Shown one piece after another: positions 25,767 through 38,109 of a stretch of 64,000 nucleotides of DNA. Each line of letters opens with the position of its first letter. Positions within the stretch are counted from its first letter, which is position 1. Location: contig NW_019775653.1 of NCBI RefSeq assembly GCF_001039355.2, positions 168,544 to 232,543 of the forward strand. The letters run 5' to 3'. The notes beneath the pieces are model-generated. The model was given only the letters and a program-made list of their open reading frames with translations, did not search any database and was not told the DNA's origin. A program made the position numbers and the translations under genes. Source of the stretch: Lingula anatina (Eukaryota; Brachiopoda; Lingulata; Lingulida; Lingulidae).

Positions 25767-25862
25767 TATTGATACCAAGGAAAAAGTCACTTCCTCAAAC
25801 TTTCAAGACTTTCAATTAAAATGGTTATCTAATATAATCATCATTTTCTTCTTTGTTCTCAA

Positions 25863-25868
25863 AATAAA
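25863..25868 (+). terminator. polyadenylation signal of GH10 gene 2
   Basis: AATAAA, 97 bp after the TAA at 25764-25766. Confidence 0.55.
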
Positions 25869-26600
25869 TTGACTCTCAAGATGAATCTTATGGCAAACTG
25901 TAGTTTCTTTTGTTTTATTTTTTACCCTGAAATGCTGTGTAAGTTTTTATCCTCCCAAATGTACATACTGTTATTTATTTTTGCAAACTCTTGATAGAAA
26001 ATTGTTAAATCTTCAGACTGAGTAGACATTTTTATCAAGCTAACTATTTGCTACCAGGGTACATGTACTATAAATACAAACATCTTCTATTGGAAATGTC
26101 TCATAAAATAAAAACTTGGAAACCAACAAATAACAAGAAAATATAAATTCTTTTGCAAATATGGAAAAGAATATGATGAATGTATTATTACCATTATATC
26201 TAATGTAACAAATTAACATATCTGAAAGAAAAGCAAGCACTCTGGTAATTGTCTTCCATCTTCATAGCTTTTCTAAAAAATTGTATTTTAATAGAATCTT
26301 AAAAATTTTGTGCTCACTGTAGATGATAGACCCAATGAAAAATAAGATTCAATGGTTGGTCTACAACCTCAATTAAAATCAATCATCATAATTAGAATTA
26401 CATGTTATTTGAATAAATATTAATGATAAACCTCATTACAATTCACAGAAAATGGTTTATGAGCCCTTTTGTGATTCATAGGTCATTGTGTACATAAGTA
26501 TTTAAAAAAATGTGCACTGTATCAGCTAAATTTTTTCAAGCCGCTTTTTAAAAGATAAAGCGCTCTTCAATTACAGATATTCCAATCCAATGATCTAACA

Positions 26601-26805
26601 ACTTATTCAGATTCACATACTAGATGGGCTATTCCAACTCCGCAATCACTGGAATCAGCTTACGTAATTGTCTGAGCAGCTAGGGGGTGATTAACTATTA
26701 TGTTTTGATTAAGCTGATTCCATTGATTGCATTTTGGCGATAATCCCCCCACATAGTTGGACTGCCCCAGCTAGTATGTGTGAATCTGAATGTGTCCTAA
26801 ATGTA
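26601..26805. mobile_element. fold-back MITE-like element, copy 2
   Basis: The ends are inverted: TTCAGATTCACATACTAG at the left against CTAGTATGTGTGAATCTGAA at the right. An inner stem around TGGAATCAGCTTA and TAAGCTGATTCCA is also inverted. The centre carries CAGCTAGGGGGTGATTAACTA, the core shared with the elements at 804, 13497, 37050 and 43790. Confidence 0.65.
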
Positions 26806-26898
26806 CGCCAATAGCCCCATCCACATTTTTTTAAAATAATTGCCTAGTATAGCTAGAGGCTGAAAAATCACTGAAAGGAAAGACATTAACCCACTCGT

Positions 26899-27450
26899 AT
26901 GACTCTCAAATTACTCTCAACAAAAAGCTTGTCAAATCTGAAAGATGATAACCTCTCATGCAGTGAAGGTATCATGAAACTCCTATTTGAAAATGAATTT
27001 GGAGATGCATGCATCTGGTTAGAACAGAATCCACACAAAAACTTCTTAAGCACCTTCAAAAAAACGCATCATACAAAACTGGCACAGTGAACTTGAGGAC
27101 AAATCTAAATCTATTGCCAAATCAAAAATACATTTAAAAAAGAAAATTTTCTGGATGTTGTTCACAATGCTGAAAATAGAAAAAGCCTAAGTTGTTTTTG
27201 CACCAGTGCACATAAGCTCCACATTGAAACGGGCAGATATACTAGCACTCCTTGGTCCAACAGAACATGCTGTTACTGCTCTAAAGACAAAACTGACGAG
27301 GAAAAACACTTTCTCAGAATGTGCCCCCTATGCAAACTATATTGTATCCGGTATTTACAACACATTATGCAAACTTTGGCCTCAGAACAATTGATGAAGT
27401 TTACTGAAATCCAAAGAGGAAGAAACACTCATTGCATTAGCTAAGTTTCT
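26899..27450 (+). pseudogene. non-LTR retrotransposon fragment (C-terminal region)
   Basis: Reading through stops and at least one frame change, the translation contains HKLHIETGRYTSTPW, then a CCYC motif and DEEKHFLRMCPLCK. This matches the zinc-knuckle-like segment common after the reverse transcriptase of animal LINEs (LxIExGRY, CxxC, EDExHFLxxCP). The reverse transcriptase is absent. It is a decayed fragment in the intergenic region. Confidence 0.55.
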
Positions 27451-27858
27451 CTCCTTTTGCTTTTGCTAAGAGCGATCTAGAAGACAGTGCTGCACCTATT
27501 GGCAATTGAGTAGTAGTAATAGTAAATTGCCTTAAACAATTGTCTTTAATAAGTTAGGAGTCATACACCTTCTAATTGGTTTAATGTGTACTCATTTAAA
27601 ATTACATTATATTGTCATTTTCATCCACCCAGGTGGATGCATACGTTACAATGAAAAAACTTTAAACTTCTTCTATGACTATATATATATAGAGAGAAAG
27701 GGGTTTTCATCATGACTGGCACGTTGTCCTCCAAATGCTACCTACTGACCTATACTGTAAACTTAACAAATGTATTCATCTTAATCTGTACTTCTGCTTC
27801 ATATGATTTAATAATAACCACATGGATTTATCATGGATAGGCAAACAATTACTGTTTG

Positions 27859-30800
27859 TTACAGCTGTCCTTTTGGAAGGGCAGGAAGGTACTTTTTTTC
27901 AGCCTCCACTAGCTCATCTTCATTTTGAAGTTTGAAGATGTCTTTCACAGATGCAATCTGAAAAATTGAAATCACACAACATACAGTTTAATAAACGCAA
28001 TTCTCAAATGTTCCATTTGTGTGTAAGTAATTCCTTAAAACATAGCTGTCTTAATTAATACATCTAACATTTTTTTCATATAGCATAACAAATTTTGAAG
28101 GTCTTCCAGAAAAGATAATTACATAAAACCATCACAATTTTTCATAATGAAATTTAAAACTGTTCCATTTCTACACAATCTAGCTGAAAGCATATCTGGA
28201 AGGCTTTCATCCGTACACTTTGGACTTCAACAATCACACAATGTACTCTAGATTTCTTCTTTTATTTACAACAGTTTGTGGTTAGTAGCTATAATTAAGT
28301 CTTAGGCAGTCAAGTCAATTGCAAAATGGGATATCTTATAGATGGTTTGCATTTAAATACATACTACCTTTTGCTCTACATTTTTCAATGACTTCTCTTC
28401 ATAAATCTGCTGAGATGTGTGTTTTATCGCAGTTAATGCTGCTCTTAAATTGTGATTAGCCCATATGACCATAGAAATGCCCAAGTCATTAAAATAGTCA
28501 GTGGATGTGCTATAATAGTTGGTTGGTACGATCACGACTGGACCCTGAAATATAATTAATATACCTATTAACATTCAGTAAATATAAACTAGAAAGCCTT
28601 CAAAAAAGGCATGGGTTGATTTTCAAGGAAAAAAATGTCTATGCAAAAATACTGAGTGTCAATTTGCAATTTCAATCATTATCATGCACTGGTACAGATG
28701 AAAAATACATGTAAGTTTGAATTGGCACTATGAAATATTAAAGGCACGGCTATTTAATACAGCAGTAGTACTGTCAGTGTACATAATAAGTGTGGCATTA
28801 GGAAGCAGTTTTAATATAAAATACACTGTGTGCCACATAATCAAAGCGATTATTGCACATTTGACTTATTCAACATACATATGCAACACTTAGACAAAAC
28901 AATGGCAATATTGACACTGAAGTGGGAGTTTCAGGCATCTTTTCTCTCTAGATTTTTTATGGCTGTCAGTGAAAGGTTATTTTTGTAAACCAAGTTATAG
29001 TATATGTAAGGGGGAAGGGGGTTGCAGGATAGTCATATCATTCCTTCAGTGTCCATCTTTTGGTTTGTTAGGTTTACTTTACATTGTAATATGTACAAGT
29101 TTTTTTTTAATTTCATCTCAGGTTAGTAAATTAACTATAGTGACCTTTTCATTATTTCCATTTAAGTGCTGGTAGACATGCATATAGGCTGGTGAAAATC
29201 ATTTGCCAGCATGTGCATTACTTAAACAGCAGTTGCGAGTTGTTTTGGAAGTGATCATTGTTTTGAGATTCTTCACATCTGGTTTATAAAACAGGTTTTG
29301 CAATAACATTTGTTGCATTTCATCATAAACATTTAAATACAGTCAATTTCTGTCTTTTGACTGAGCTGAATAAGAGAGTACTAAAAGATGAAACTGGGAA
29401 AAGAAGGTTTGACCGTCTCTAAATAAACAAAAGCTAGTGATGTGAAAAAGCACCAATAAAACAACCTTGTTATGGTAAAGATATTAAAATGTAGTACTTA
29501 GCATTCAAAAATTTCATTTCTTTTTGGCAGTCACACATGTACACGCATACTAAAGCATATATTATTTCAAAAGTGTGCACTTGAAATCTGCACTCTAAAC
29601 CACGTCTAACTGACAAATTCACCTGATTTTTCCATGCCCTCATGAAAGCTTCAATTTCTGATGGATCTTTCTTCTTACTGTGCATCAAGATGGCATCAGC
29701 TCCTGTGATATTGCATATCATTTATACATGTGCATACTAACAAAATGAACTTGTTCCATGCTGATTTTAAAAACTGTTCACATTTAATTCCATTTTTCCA
29801 GTTATCAGTTATCAAACAGCTAGACTAAAAAATGATGTCTTATGCTATTTATATAAAATAACAAAAGAGACAAATAGATATATAACAAAATAGTCTTAAA
29901 TAAATCTTTAATGTTTTAAGTTTTGAGGATGCATGATTGACAAAATATGGGTATGTCAAGAGTGACATTTCTCTAAAGTACCTGCATTTCTGTAGGTTTC
30001 TGCCCTGCGGAGTGCCTCATCTAGTCCCCAGCCTGCAATAAAAGCTTCCACTCTGGCCACTATGCAAAAGTCTGGATCTTTTTGGACTTCTTTACAAGCC
30101 TTTTCCATAGAAAGATAGAGTAATAAGTCATTAAATTACTCTTACTGATCGAATAACAAGACACTAGGAAAACTTTGAAAAATTATCACCTTATCAATAC
30201 AACCTTTACTTATTAATGAATATGAAAATAATATTATTCCACCTTAATTTTTAATGCAAATTCTTCCATATCTGCCAGTGGTTGCATTCTACCTTCATGA
30301 AGTGAGTTTGTCTTTGGAAAGACCTTGTCTTCCATGCAGGCACCTGTATCATATAAAATTCATATGTTTACTAGTAACATGATATACTTGTTACATATAG
30401 ATACAGAGCATACACACACACATCCCCAGTATGCAATAAGCAATGGTCCGTTTACACAAAAATTGAACCTTTCTAACATATTATTAAGTGAATATCAGAC
30501 ATTTTAAATGGGAAACATGTAACACGTGTAATACCATTTGCAATCAACTGAAAAGATTATACTAATTATTAATTCAATTTTTTATTACACGAAAGTCACA
30601 TTATTATACACATTACTATACATTAAATATGAAAATAATGTCCCTGAGAAAAATTTGCTTCTCACTTCTCACAGTCAACATAGGACTCAATTAAAATACC
30701 TCAAATAATTCTTTTACATAAAAATTAATTTCTTGTCAAAATTTAATTAACAGGAGGATAATTGCAGTAAATCGTTACCTCACACAATCACACTTAAACC

Positions 30801-33800
30801 AGTAAGTTAAGAGAGGACAGGCAATTCATATATGAAAGAAATAATTTGTAATGCAAGTAAGAGTAAATGAAGGGGGAAAAGGTGAAAAGATAATAAAAGG
30901 AAAAAAGTTAATCACTTTCATGTGATAAACCTCATTCACTCATATTCTTTTTACACAAGCATTAGTTATTTCTTCTTAAAAATATCATAAACCTGCTATT
31001 GCCCTAGATTCCAACTTCTGAACTAGTCTCCTTGCATTATTAAAGTTGCCATAGCCAGTGTCAGCATCAAGCAAGATTGGTATGTCTGTCGCATCACTCA
31101 TGAATTCTATCAAGTCAAGAACTTGGGTCCACGAGGCTTCATTGCTGTCTCTGATGCACCACTGAGCAGAAATGGAAAGTCCGCTTGCCCAAATGCCCTT
31201 AAAGCCTAATAAAAAATAAAATATTATAGTTTATAATAACTTCTTTAGTAATTGTGACCACAGATCCATATTACATGGTATTTTGTTTACAAATTCACAA
31301 TTTATGAAAAGGTGACAAAGATGCCATGCATATGTACATGTCCCTACCATTACATACATGTATATAGCACATACAAGAAATCTGATGTTTAACATTCAGT
31401 TTACATGCACATACCAACACATGAATAACAAAGTACCACAATTACTAAAGGAAGCAACCTGCTCCAGAGGTACACTAGCAGAAAGATGCGCACAATTAAC
31501 ACAGATCAATACACTTTTCTCCAAAATTAAGATGAACACATGTATGAATACTGGTATGGCAGCCATGATGTGGTGTGTAAATTGTTGTGAAGTGATGCCA
31601 ATCATACTGATCCATTTCGTTTGAAAGTTAACCTGTATAAATTCATGATAGCATAAAGAAACTAGNAGCTTTCATCCGTACACTTTGGACTTCAACAGTC
31701 ACACAATGTACTCTAGATTTCTTCTTTTATTTACAACAGTTTGTGGTTAGTAACTATAATTAAGTCTTAGGCAGTCAAGTCAATTGCAAAATGGCATATC
31801 TTATAGATGGTTTGCATTTAAATACATACTACCTTTTGCTCTACATTTTTCAATGACTTCTCTTCATAAATCTGCTGCGATGTGTGTTTTATCGCAGTTA
31901 ATGCTGCTCTTAAATTGTGATTAGCCCATATGACCATAGAAATGCCCAAGTCATTAAAATAGTCAGTGGATGTGCTGTAATAGTTGGTTGGTACAATCAC
32001 GACTGGACCCTGAAATATAATTAATATACCTATTAACAGTAAATATAAACTAGAAAGCCTTCAAAAAAGGCATGGGTTGATTTTCAAGGAAAAAAATGTC
32101 TATGCAAAAGTACTGAGTGTCAATTTGCAATTTCAATCATTATCATGCATTGGTACAGATGAAAAATACATGTAAGTTTGAATTGGCACTATGAAATATT
32201 AAAGGCACGGCTATTTAATACAGCAGTAGTACTGTCAGTGTACATAATAAGTGTGGCATTAGGAAGCAGTTTTAATATAAAATACACTGTGTGCCACATA
32301 ATCAAAGCGATTATTGCACATTTGACTTATTCAACATACATATGCAACACTTAGACAAAACACTGGCAATATTGACACTGAAGTGGGAGTTTCAGGCATC
32401 TTTTCTCTCTAGTTTTTTTATGGCTGTCAGTGAGAGGTTATTTTTGTAAACCAAGTTATAGTGTATGTAAGGGGGAAGGGGGTTGCAGGATAGTCATATC
32501 ATTCCTTCAGTGTCCATCTTTTGGTTTGTTAGGTTTACTTTACAATGTAGCATGTACAAGTTTTTTTTAAATTTCATCTCAGGTTAGTAAATTAACTATA
32601 GTGACCTTTTCATTATTTCCATTTAAGTGCTGGTAGACATGCATACAGGCTGGTGAAAATCATTTGCCAGCATGTGCATTACTTAAACAGCAGTTGCGAG
32701 TTGTTTTGGAAGTGATCATTGTTTTGAGATTCTTCACATCTGGTTTATAAAACAGGTTTTGCAATAACATTTGTTGCATTTCATCATAAACATTTAAATA
32801 CAGTCAATTTCTGTCTTTAGACTGAGCTGAATAAGAGAGTACTAAAAGATGAAACTGGGAAAAGAAGGTTTGACCGTCTCTAAATAAACAAAAGCTAATG
32901 ATGTGAAAAAGCACCAATAAAACAACCTTGTTATGGTAAAGATATTAAAATGTAGTACTTAGCATTCAAAAATTTCATTTCTTTTTGGCAGTCACACATG
33001 TACACGCATACTAAAGCATATATTATTTCAAAAGTGTGCACTTGAAATCTGCACTCTAAACCACGTCTAACTGACAAATTCACCTGATTTTTCCATGCCC
33101 TCATGAAAGCTTCAATTTCTGATGGATCTTTCTTCTTACTGTGCATCAAGATGGCATCAGCCCCTGTGATATTGCATATCATTTATACATGTGCATACTA
33201 ACAAAATGAACTTGTTCCATGCTGATTTTAAAAACTGTTCACATTTAATTCCATTTTTCAAGTTATCAGTTATCAAACAGCTAGACTAAAAAATGCTGTC
33301 TTATGCTATTTATATAAAATAACAAAAGAGACAAATAGATATATAACAAAATAGTCTTAAACAAATCTTTAATGTTTTAAGTTTTGAGGATGCATGATTG
33401 ACAAAATATGGGTATGTCAAGAGTGACATTTCTCTAAAGTACCTGCATTTCTGTAGGTTTCTGCCCTGCGGAGTGCCTCATCTAGTCCCCAGCCTGCAAT
33501 AAAAGCTTCTACTCTGGCCACTATGCAAAAGTCTGGATCTTTTTGGACTTCTTTACAAGCCTTTTCCATAGAAAGATAGAGTAATAAGTCATTAAATTAC
33601 TTTTACTGATCGAATAACAAGACACTAGGAAAACTTTGAAAAATTATCACCTTATCAATACAACCTTTACTTATTAATGAATATGAAAATAATATTATTC
33701 CACCTTAATTTTTAATGCAAATTCTTCCATATCTGCCAGTGGTTGCATTCTACCTTCATGAAGTGAGTTTGTCTTTGGAAAGACCTTGTCTTCCATGCAG

Positions 33801-36327
33801 GCACCTGTATCATATAAAATTCATATGTTTACTAGTAACATGATATACTTGTTACATAGATACAGAGCATACACACACATCCCCAGTATGCAATAATCAA
33901 TGGTCCGTTTACACAAAAATTGAACCTTTCTAACATATTATTAAGTGAATATCAGACATTTTACAGGCCCGTAGCCAGGGGGGGTTCGGGGGGTTCGAAA
34001 GAACCGCCCCTATTGCTGAAAAAGGTCCACTCTGGGTAAAATTTGATCTAGGTACAAGAACTTTTAATGGGAAAAGGTCCACTTTTTCAGAAAAAAGAAC
34101 CCCCCTTTTGAAATTGCTGGCTACGGGCCTGTTTTAAATGGGAAACATGTAACACAGTCAACATACATGTAGGACTCAATTAAAATACCTCTAATAATTC
34201 TTTTACATAAAAATTAATTTCTTGCTAAAATTTAATTAACATGTGGTTAATTGCAGTAAATCGTTACCTCACTCAATCACACTTAAACCAATAAGTTACG
34301 AAAGGACAGTTAAGAAAGGATTCATTTATGAAAGAAATAATTTTTAATGCAAGTAAGAGTAAATGAAGGGGGAAAAGGTGAAAAGATAATAAAAGGAAAA
34401 AAGTTAATCGACTGACATACAATTACTGAGTACATGTACATGTGATGAACCTCATTCTCTCATGTTCTTTTTACACAAGCATTATTTCTTCTTAAAAATA
34501 TCATAAACCTGCTATTGCCCTAGATTCCAACTTCTGAACTAGTCTCCTTGCATTATTAAAGTTGCCATAGCCAGTGTCAGCGTCAAGCAAGATTGGTATG
34601 TCTGTCGCATCACTCATGAATTCTATCAAGTCAAGAACTTGGGTCCACGAGGCTTCATTGCTGTCTCTGATGCACCACTGAGCAGAAATGGAAAGTCCGC
34701 TTGCCCAAATGCCCTTAAAGCCTAATGAAAAATAAAATATTCTAGTTTATAATAATTGTTTTTAGTAATTGAGACCACAGATCCATTTCACATGGCATTT
34801 TGTTTACAAATTGATTGTTTATGAAAGTTGCAAAGATGGCACATATATAGGAAGAATTTAATGTTTAAACATTCAGTTTACATGTACATACCGGCACATA
34901 CAATTGTGACTATCACATAAATAACACAATATCACAATTACAAAGGAAGCAACCTGCTCCAGAGGTACACTAGCAGAAAGATGCGCACAATTAACACAGA
35001 TCAATACACTTTTCTCCAAAATCAAGATGAACATATATGCAAGAATACTGGTATGGCAGCCATGATGTGGTGTGTAAACTGTTGTGAAGTGATACCAATC
35101 ATATTGATCCATTTCGTTTGAAAGTTAACCTGTATAAATTCATGATAGCATGAAGAAATAAAGTTAACAAAACAGAATGATATTCCAGACTGACTAAAGC
35201 TGATAAATTCATAAGAAATACTGGGTTAATATTAACATTCTGGTGATGTCTGAAGGAAACCTACATTTCAGAAGAAAAGTACAGGTACATTAGAGAAATC
35301 TTATGTGAGATGACTTGAAAACAATGTCAGCAGACAAATGGATCAACGTCACCTTTACTTCTAGTTGTCCAGTCTATGCATCAGCCTTCAATAAATTATA
35401 ACAGACATTATCTGTCTACTACATGTACCAGTAGCTGGTACAAGTTAAACAAGTTAGATCTAAGGTCAGGTCAGATAAGGCTAGGAGGACTTTTAATTAA
35501 TTACATGTAATAAGGGGCTCTGATGTTGGTTTGATTCAATCTGAGAATGCATATCCTTGCCATGGAAGTAACATACATATGGTACTTACTTTTTACATGG
35601 CAAGGATATGCATTCTCCAACTTCAATTAACTATACTAGTAAAAAAAAATTAATGTACTTATTAACAACAACACATTAACTTGATGGTGGACAAACAGGC
35701 CTACAGTCAGCAGTATGAAGTATTAAAACGTGCCAATCCAAATATTTCTTTGTTAACTATATTTGTGGGATCGTGCAGTTGTAGAAAAACATACTGCTTG
35801 AAACACCTGGATTATCAATATGATTTTCTTGTACATTGCATTTACTCTCAAGCATCTTAGGAACTTCACTGATTAACCAAACAAATTTATTTCAAAACTT
35901 TCCCTTACTGTGGTGCATAAATACCATTATAACTAACATTCAAAATCGAATGAGGGACTCGAGCTTTAAAATCATGTAACATTGTTTAATCAACTCTCAA
36001 AGTCTCGGCACCAACTGATAAGGAGATTTAGCACCAAAATTAAATGTGTTTGCATGAGATAATCTGAAAATAAATGAAGTTTTCGTTTTCATCGATTAAA
36101 GCTGTTTCAGACATGAGGACATAGTGATTAGTCTTCAGCTGTTATATTGGCCCAAACTACTTTACCAGTATATAGGTTTTGACCAATATTCTCACTTGTT
36201 GATATATGCATGTGCTAGATATCTTAAAAAAGATCTCACATTACAAAATAAAAATTTGTATGTGTTAAAATATCATCTGAGATTGTTGTAAAATGATGAG
36301 GGATAAGTCATACATATACCTGAAATC

Positions 36328-36374
<47 letters not shown>

Positions 36375-36741
36375 AATAATAATAATAATATTATTAATAA
36401 TAATAAGGAAGAGTTCTTTAAAACTGCACTCCACATTGTCTCAGCATTATATACAATGTCATTATGTGTAGATTAAAACTTAGAATCTAAAATTATAAAT
36501 TGTTCTTAAATCCTCCCTTCTAAAACAGATTTACTAAAGAATACAGCAACATATAAGCAAGTCATTTTAACAGCGACAGTCTACAAATATTTTATCTATA
36601 AATTACTTCTCAATAACTTCAACACACTATATTAGAGCTGTTACCTGTTTCCTGTACCACTTTAGCAGTGAGGCCATTATGTGCTTCCATTAAGAATTCC
36701 AACTCTGATGACTGCAGCATTGTCTTTAATTTTGTGGTTTT
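27859..36741 (-). CDS. phosphoenolpyruvate phosphomutase (PEP mutase)
   Basis: Catalyses phosphoenolpyruvate to phosphonopyruvate, forming the C-P bond that starts phosphonate synthesis. Exons in coding order, using the telomere-distal copy: 36741-36645, 34721-34509, 33804-33704, 33560-33443, 33163-33084, 32009-31833, 27957-27859. These give 294 residues; exon 36741 opens in phase 0 without its own start, so a tiny upstream coding exon is missing. From memory, mussel PEP mutase is about 295 residues. An offset of six matches its catalytic residues: D52 (D58 there), D79 and D81 in DADTGYG (D85, D87), E108, K114 and N116 in [11 protein letters not shown]153. All are intact. Exons 2-6 occur twice (see 28202-31665); the repeat is read as an assembly artefact. 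Confidence 0.9.
28202..31665 (-). repeat. first copy of duplicated PEP mutase segment (haplotype A)
   Basis: Near-identical to 31667-35153, including five exons (31205-30993, 30343-30243, 30099-29983, ending at 29982; 29702-29623; 28544-28368), all in frame with conserved splice sites. Differences are scattered substitutions and small indels in introns. The copy ends exactly at the N at 31666, in sequence matching the region around 35150. It lacks the MITE of copy B and has about 150 bp (30522-30673) that copy B lacks. Best read as the alternative allele, not a biological duplication. Confidence 0.85.
31666..31666. other. single N marking a contig join
   Basis: Sequence left of the N matches about 35150 and sequence right of it matches 28202. 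The N therefore joins two overlapping contigs that were not merged. Confidence 0.8.
31667..35153 (-). repeat. second copy of duplicated PEP mutase segment (haplotype B)
   Basis: Counterpart of 28202-31665. It carries an inserted 168-bp MITE at 33964-34131 and continues without a break into the upstream intron and the exon at 36741-36645, so it is the copy linked to the 5' part of the gene. Confidence 0.85.
33964..34131. mobile_element. 168-bp MITE, polymorphic between haplotypes
   Basis: The ends are CAGGCCCGTAGCCAG and its complement, with TTTTA on both sides. The allelic copy at about 30500 has one TTTTA and no element, so this is a filled site with its empty site in the same window. Two further 168-bp copies are at 44116-44283 and 45794-45961, each with a 5-bp flanking repeat. 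The terminal CAGG and inverted ends suggest a hAT-type element (5-bp class), by inference only. Confidence 0.85.
35543..35617. repeat. perfect 22-bp hairpin
   Basis: Arms 35543-35564 and 35596-35617 are exact reverse complements (GAGAATGCATATCCTTGCC and so on). The 31-nt spacer contains further complementary stretches (AAGTA and TACTT). It lies in the PEP mutase intron between exons 1 and 2. It may be a small-RNA precursor or a tiny fold-back element. Confidence 0.7.
36331..36405. repeat. ATT/AAT palindromic microsatellite
   Basis: A run of ATT units turns into a run of AAT units, giving a low-complexity inverted repeat, in intron 1 of PEP mutase. Confidence 0.9.
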
Positions 36742-38007
36742 CTGAAACAAGCTTCTGTTTTATCAATTTCAATCAAGAAACTAATTATATTGATACCTAA
36801 GATATCTACTCATCTATCAACTTAGAATGGTGACACACTGAGAAAAAACAAGCCAACTAAAGACTGTTCAAGTGGGTCTCTTCAATTGCATTATTTCTAA
36901 ATATTTAATGTTAATAATGTTAATTAAAATTAAAATTTGGATGCTTTTCAAATATCATTCCCATTTAGAAGGTAATTTTGGGGTATCAATGAAAACAGGT
37001 AGATATTCACACATTTGCCTGCCACAGGCCATTGTGGGCATCTTATACCCCATTTCCATAGATTTTTAGATTGATCTATCCCTGTGGGGAGTCTCACTAG
37101 ATTACTGTCAGCTTGGCCGGCTTAAGCATCTGTCCCGCCTACTAAAAGCTGTAAGGGGGTAATTAACTATGGTGCCCGCTCGGCTGACTGCAATTTAGTG
37201 TGAACCCCCAGGGAGTTAGGTCGATCTAAAACTTAATCTTTAGATCGATCTAAATCTCTGGGAAAGCACCCTTACAACATTTAATTACTATTATTATTAT
37301 TATTACTACTGTGGTTGTTATTAATCATAATTAAAATAATAATAATCTTAGAAAACCATAAAGGGTAGGATGAATAGATAGACATGATGGCATAATCAAA
37401 GAAAATTGCAAATTATTTAAGTGAAAATAAGAATGTTTACAGGTAATTATAATCAATATATAATTTCCATTATACTTCAAATATAAAAATCAATGAATAA
37501 ATAAATGACAGAAGACAAAAAAGGAAAAAAGAAAAGAAGAGAATCAACTGTTTCTGTGGAGAGCCCTTATAACCTCATGTCCGGAAAAAAAGAGAAAGAG
37601 AAAAAAGAGAAAGAGAAAAAATAAATACACGTACAAAGTTACAAATAATATGATACCAGTAGATTTCTCATTTCCTAATTAATATCACAATTAGAGGCAT
37701 TACCATTCAAGACACATCATGGAAAAACATATTAAAACTGTAAATGCTCTTGACATTTTTTTCTGACACAAAAATATCACAACATAAATTGTAACTTTGA
37801 GGTGGATTATGTCTTTGTTAAAAGTGTTATCATAATACATAGACATACTCTTAATGGTGTTGTTTTCCCATGGTCTGGTGCTCCACTGCAGAAATAACAT
37901 TGTTGGTTCCTGGCAAAAGACTGGCCAGCAGCTGTAATAAAGAATATGCATTGTCTGGGATTTAAACTTTAGAGGTAAAATAAGTGCTGTTTTTTATTTC
38001 TTTTTGT

Positions 38008-38060
<53 letters not shown>

Positions 38061-38109
38061 TCGTACAGGAAAAACGCTTTTACTTTCAATATATATATAT
38101 ATATATATC
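36742..38109. other. upstream region of PEP mutase exon 36741, gene-free
   Basis: It should hold the tiny first coding exon and promoter of PEP mutase, unless these lie beyond the retrotransposon, but I could not identify them. It contains the fold-back element at 37050-37285, AAAGAGAAAGAG simple repeats near 37590-37620 and (AT)n at 38009-38059 and 38089-38108. Confidence 0.5.
37050..37285. mobile_element. fold-back MITE-like element, copy 3
   Basis: The flanks around TTCCATAGATTTTTAGATTGATC and GATCGATCTAAATCTCTGGGAAA are inverted and the core is AAGCTGTAAGGGGGTAATTAAC. The right half matches, in reverse, the truncated copy at 13497-13603. Upstream of the known PEP mutase exons. Confidence 0.6.

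Larger units (their letters stand above)
25767..27858. other. convergent intergenic region between GH10 gene 2 and PEP mutase
   Basis: It contains a likely polyadenylation signal for GH10 gene 2 (AATAAA at 25863-25868, about 100 bp past the stop), a fold-back element near 26600-26800 and a LINE fragment at 26899-27450. No cellular gene is seen. The neighbouring genes are transcribed toward each other. Confidence 0.6.

Noticed and set aside
28202-35153. True internal exon duplication of PEP mutase
   Set aside because: The copies meet at an N, introns are nearly identical, and a doubled protein would break the barrel fold; allelic redundancy is simpler.
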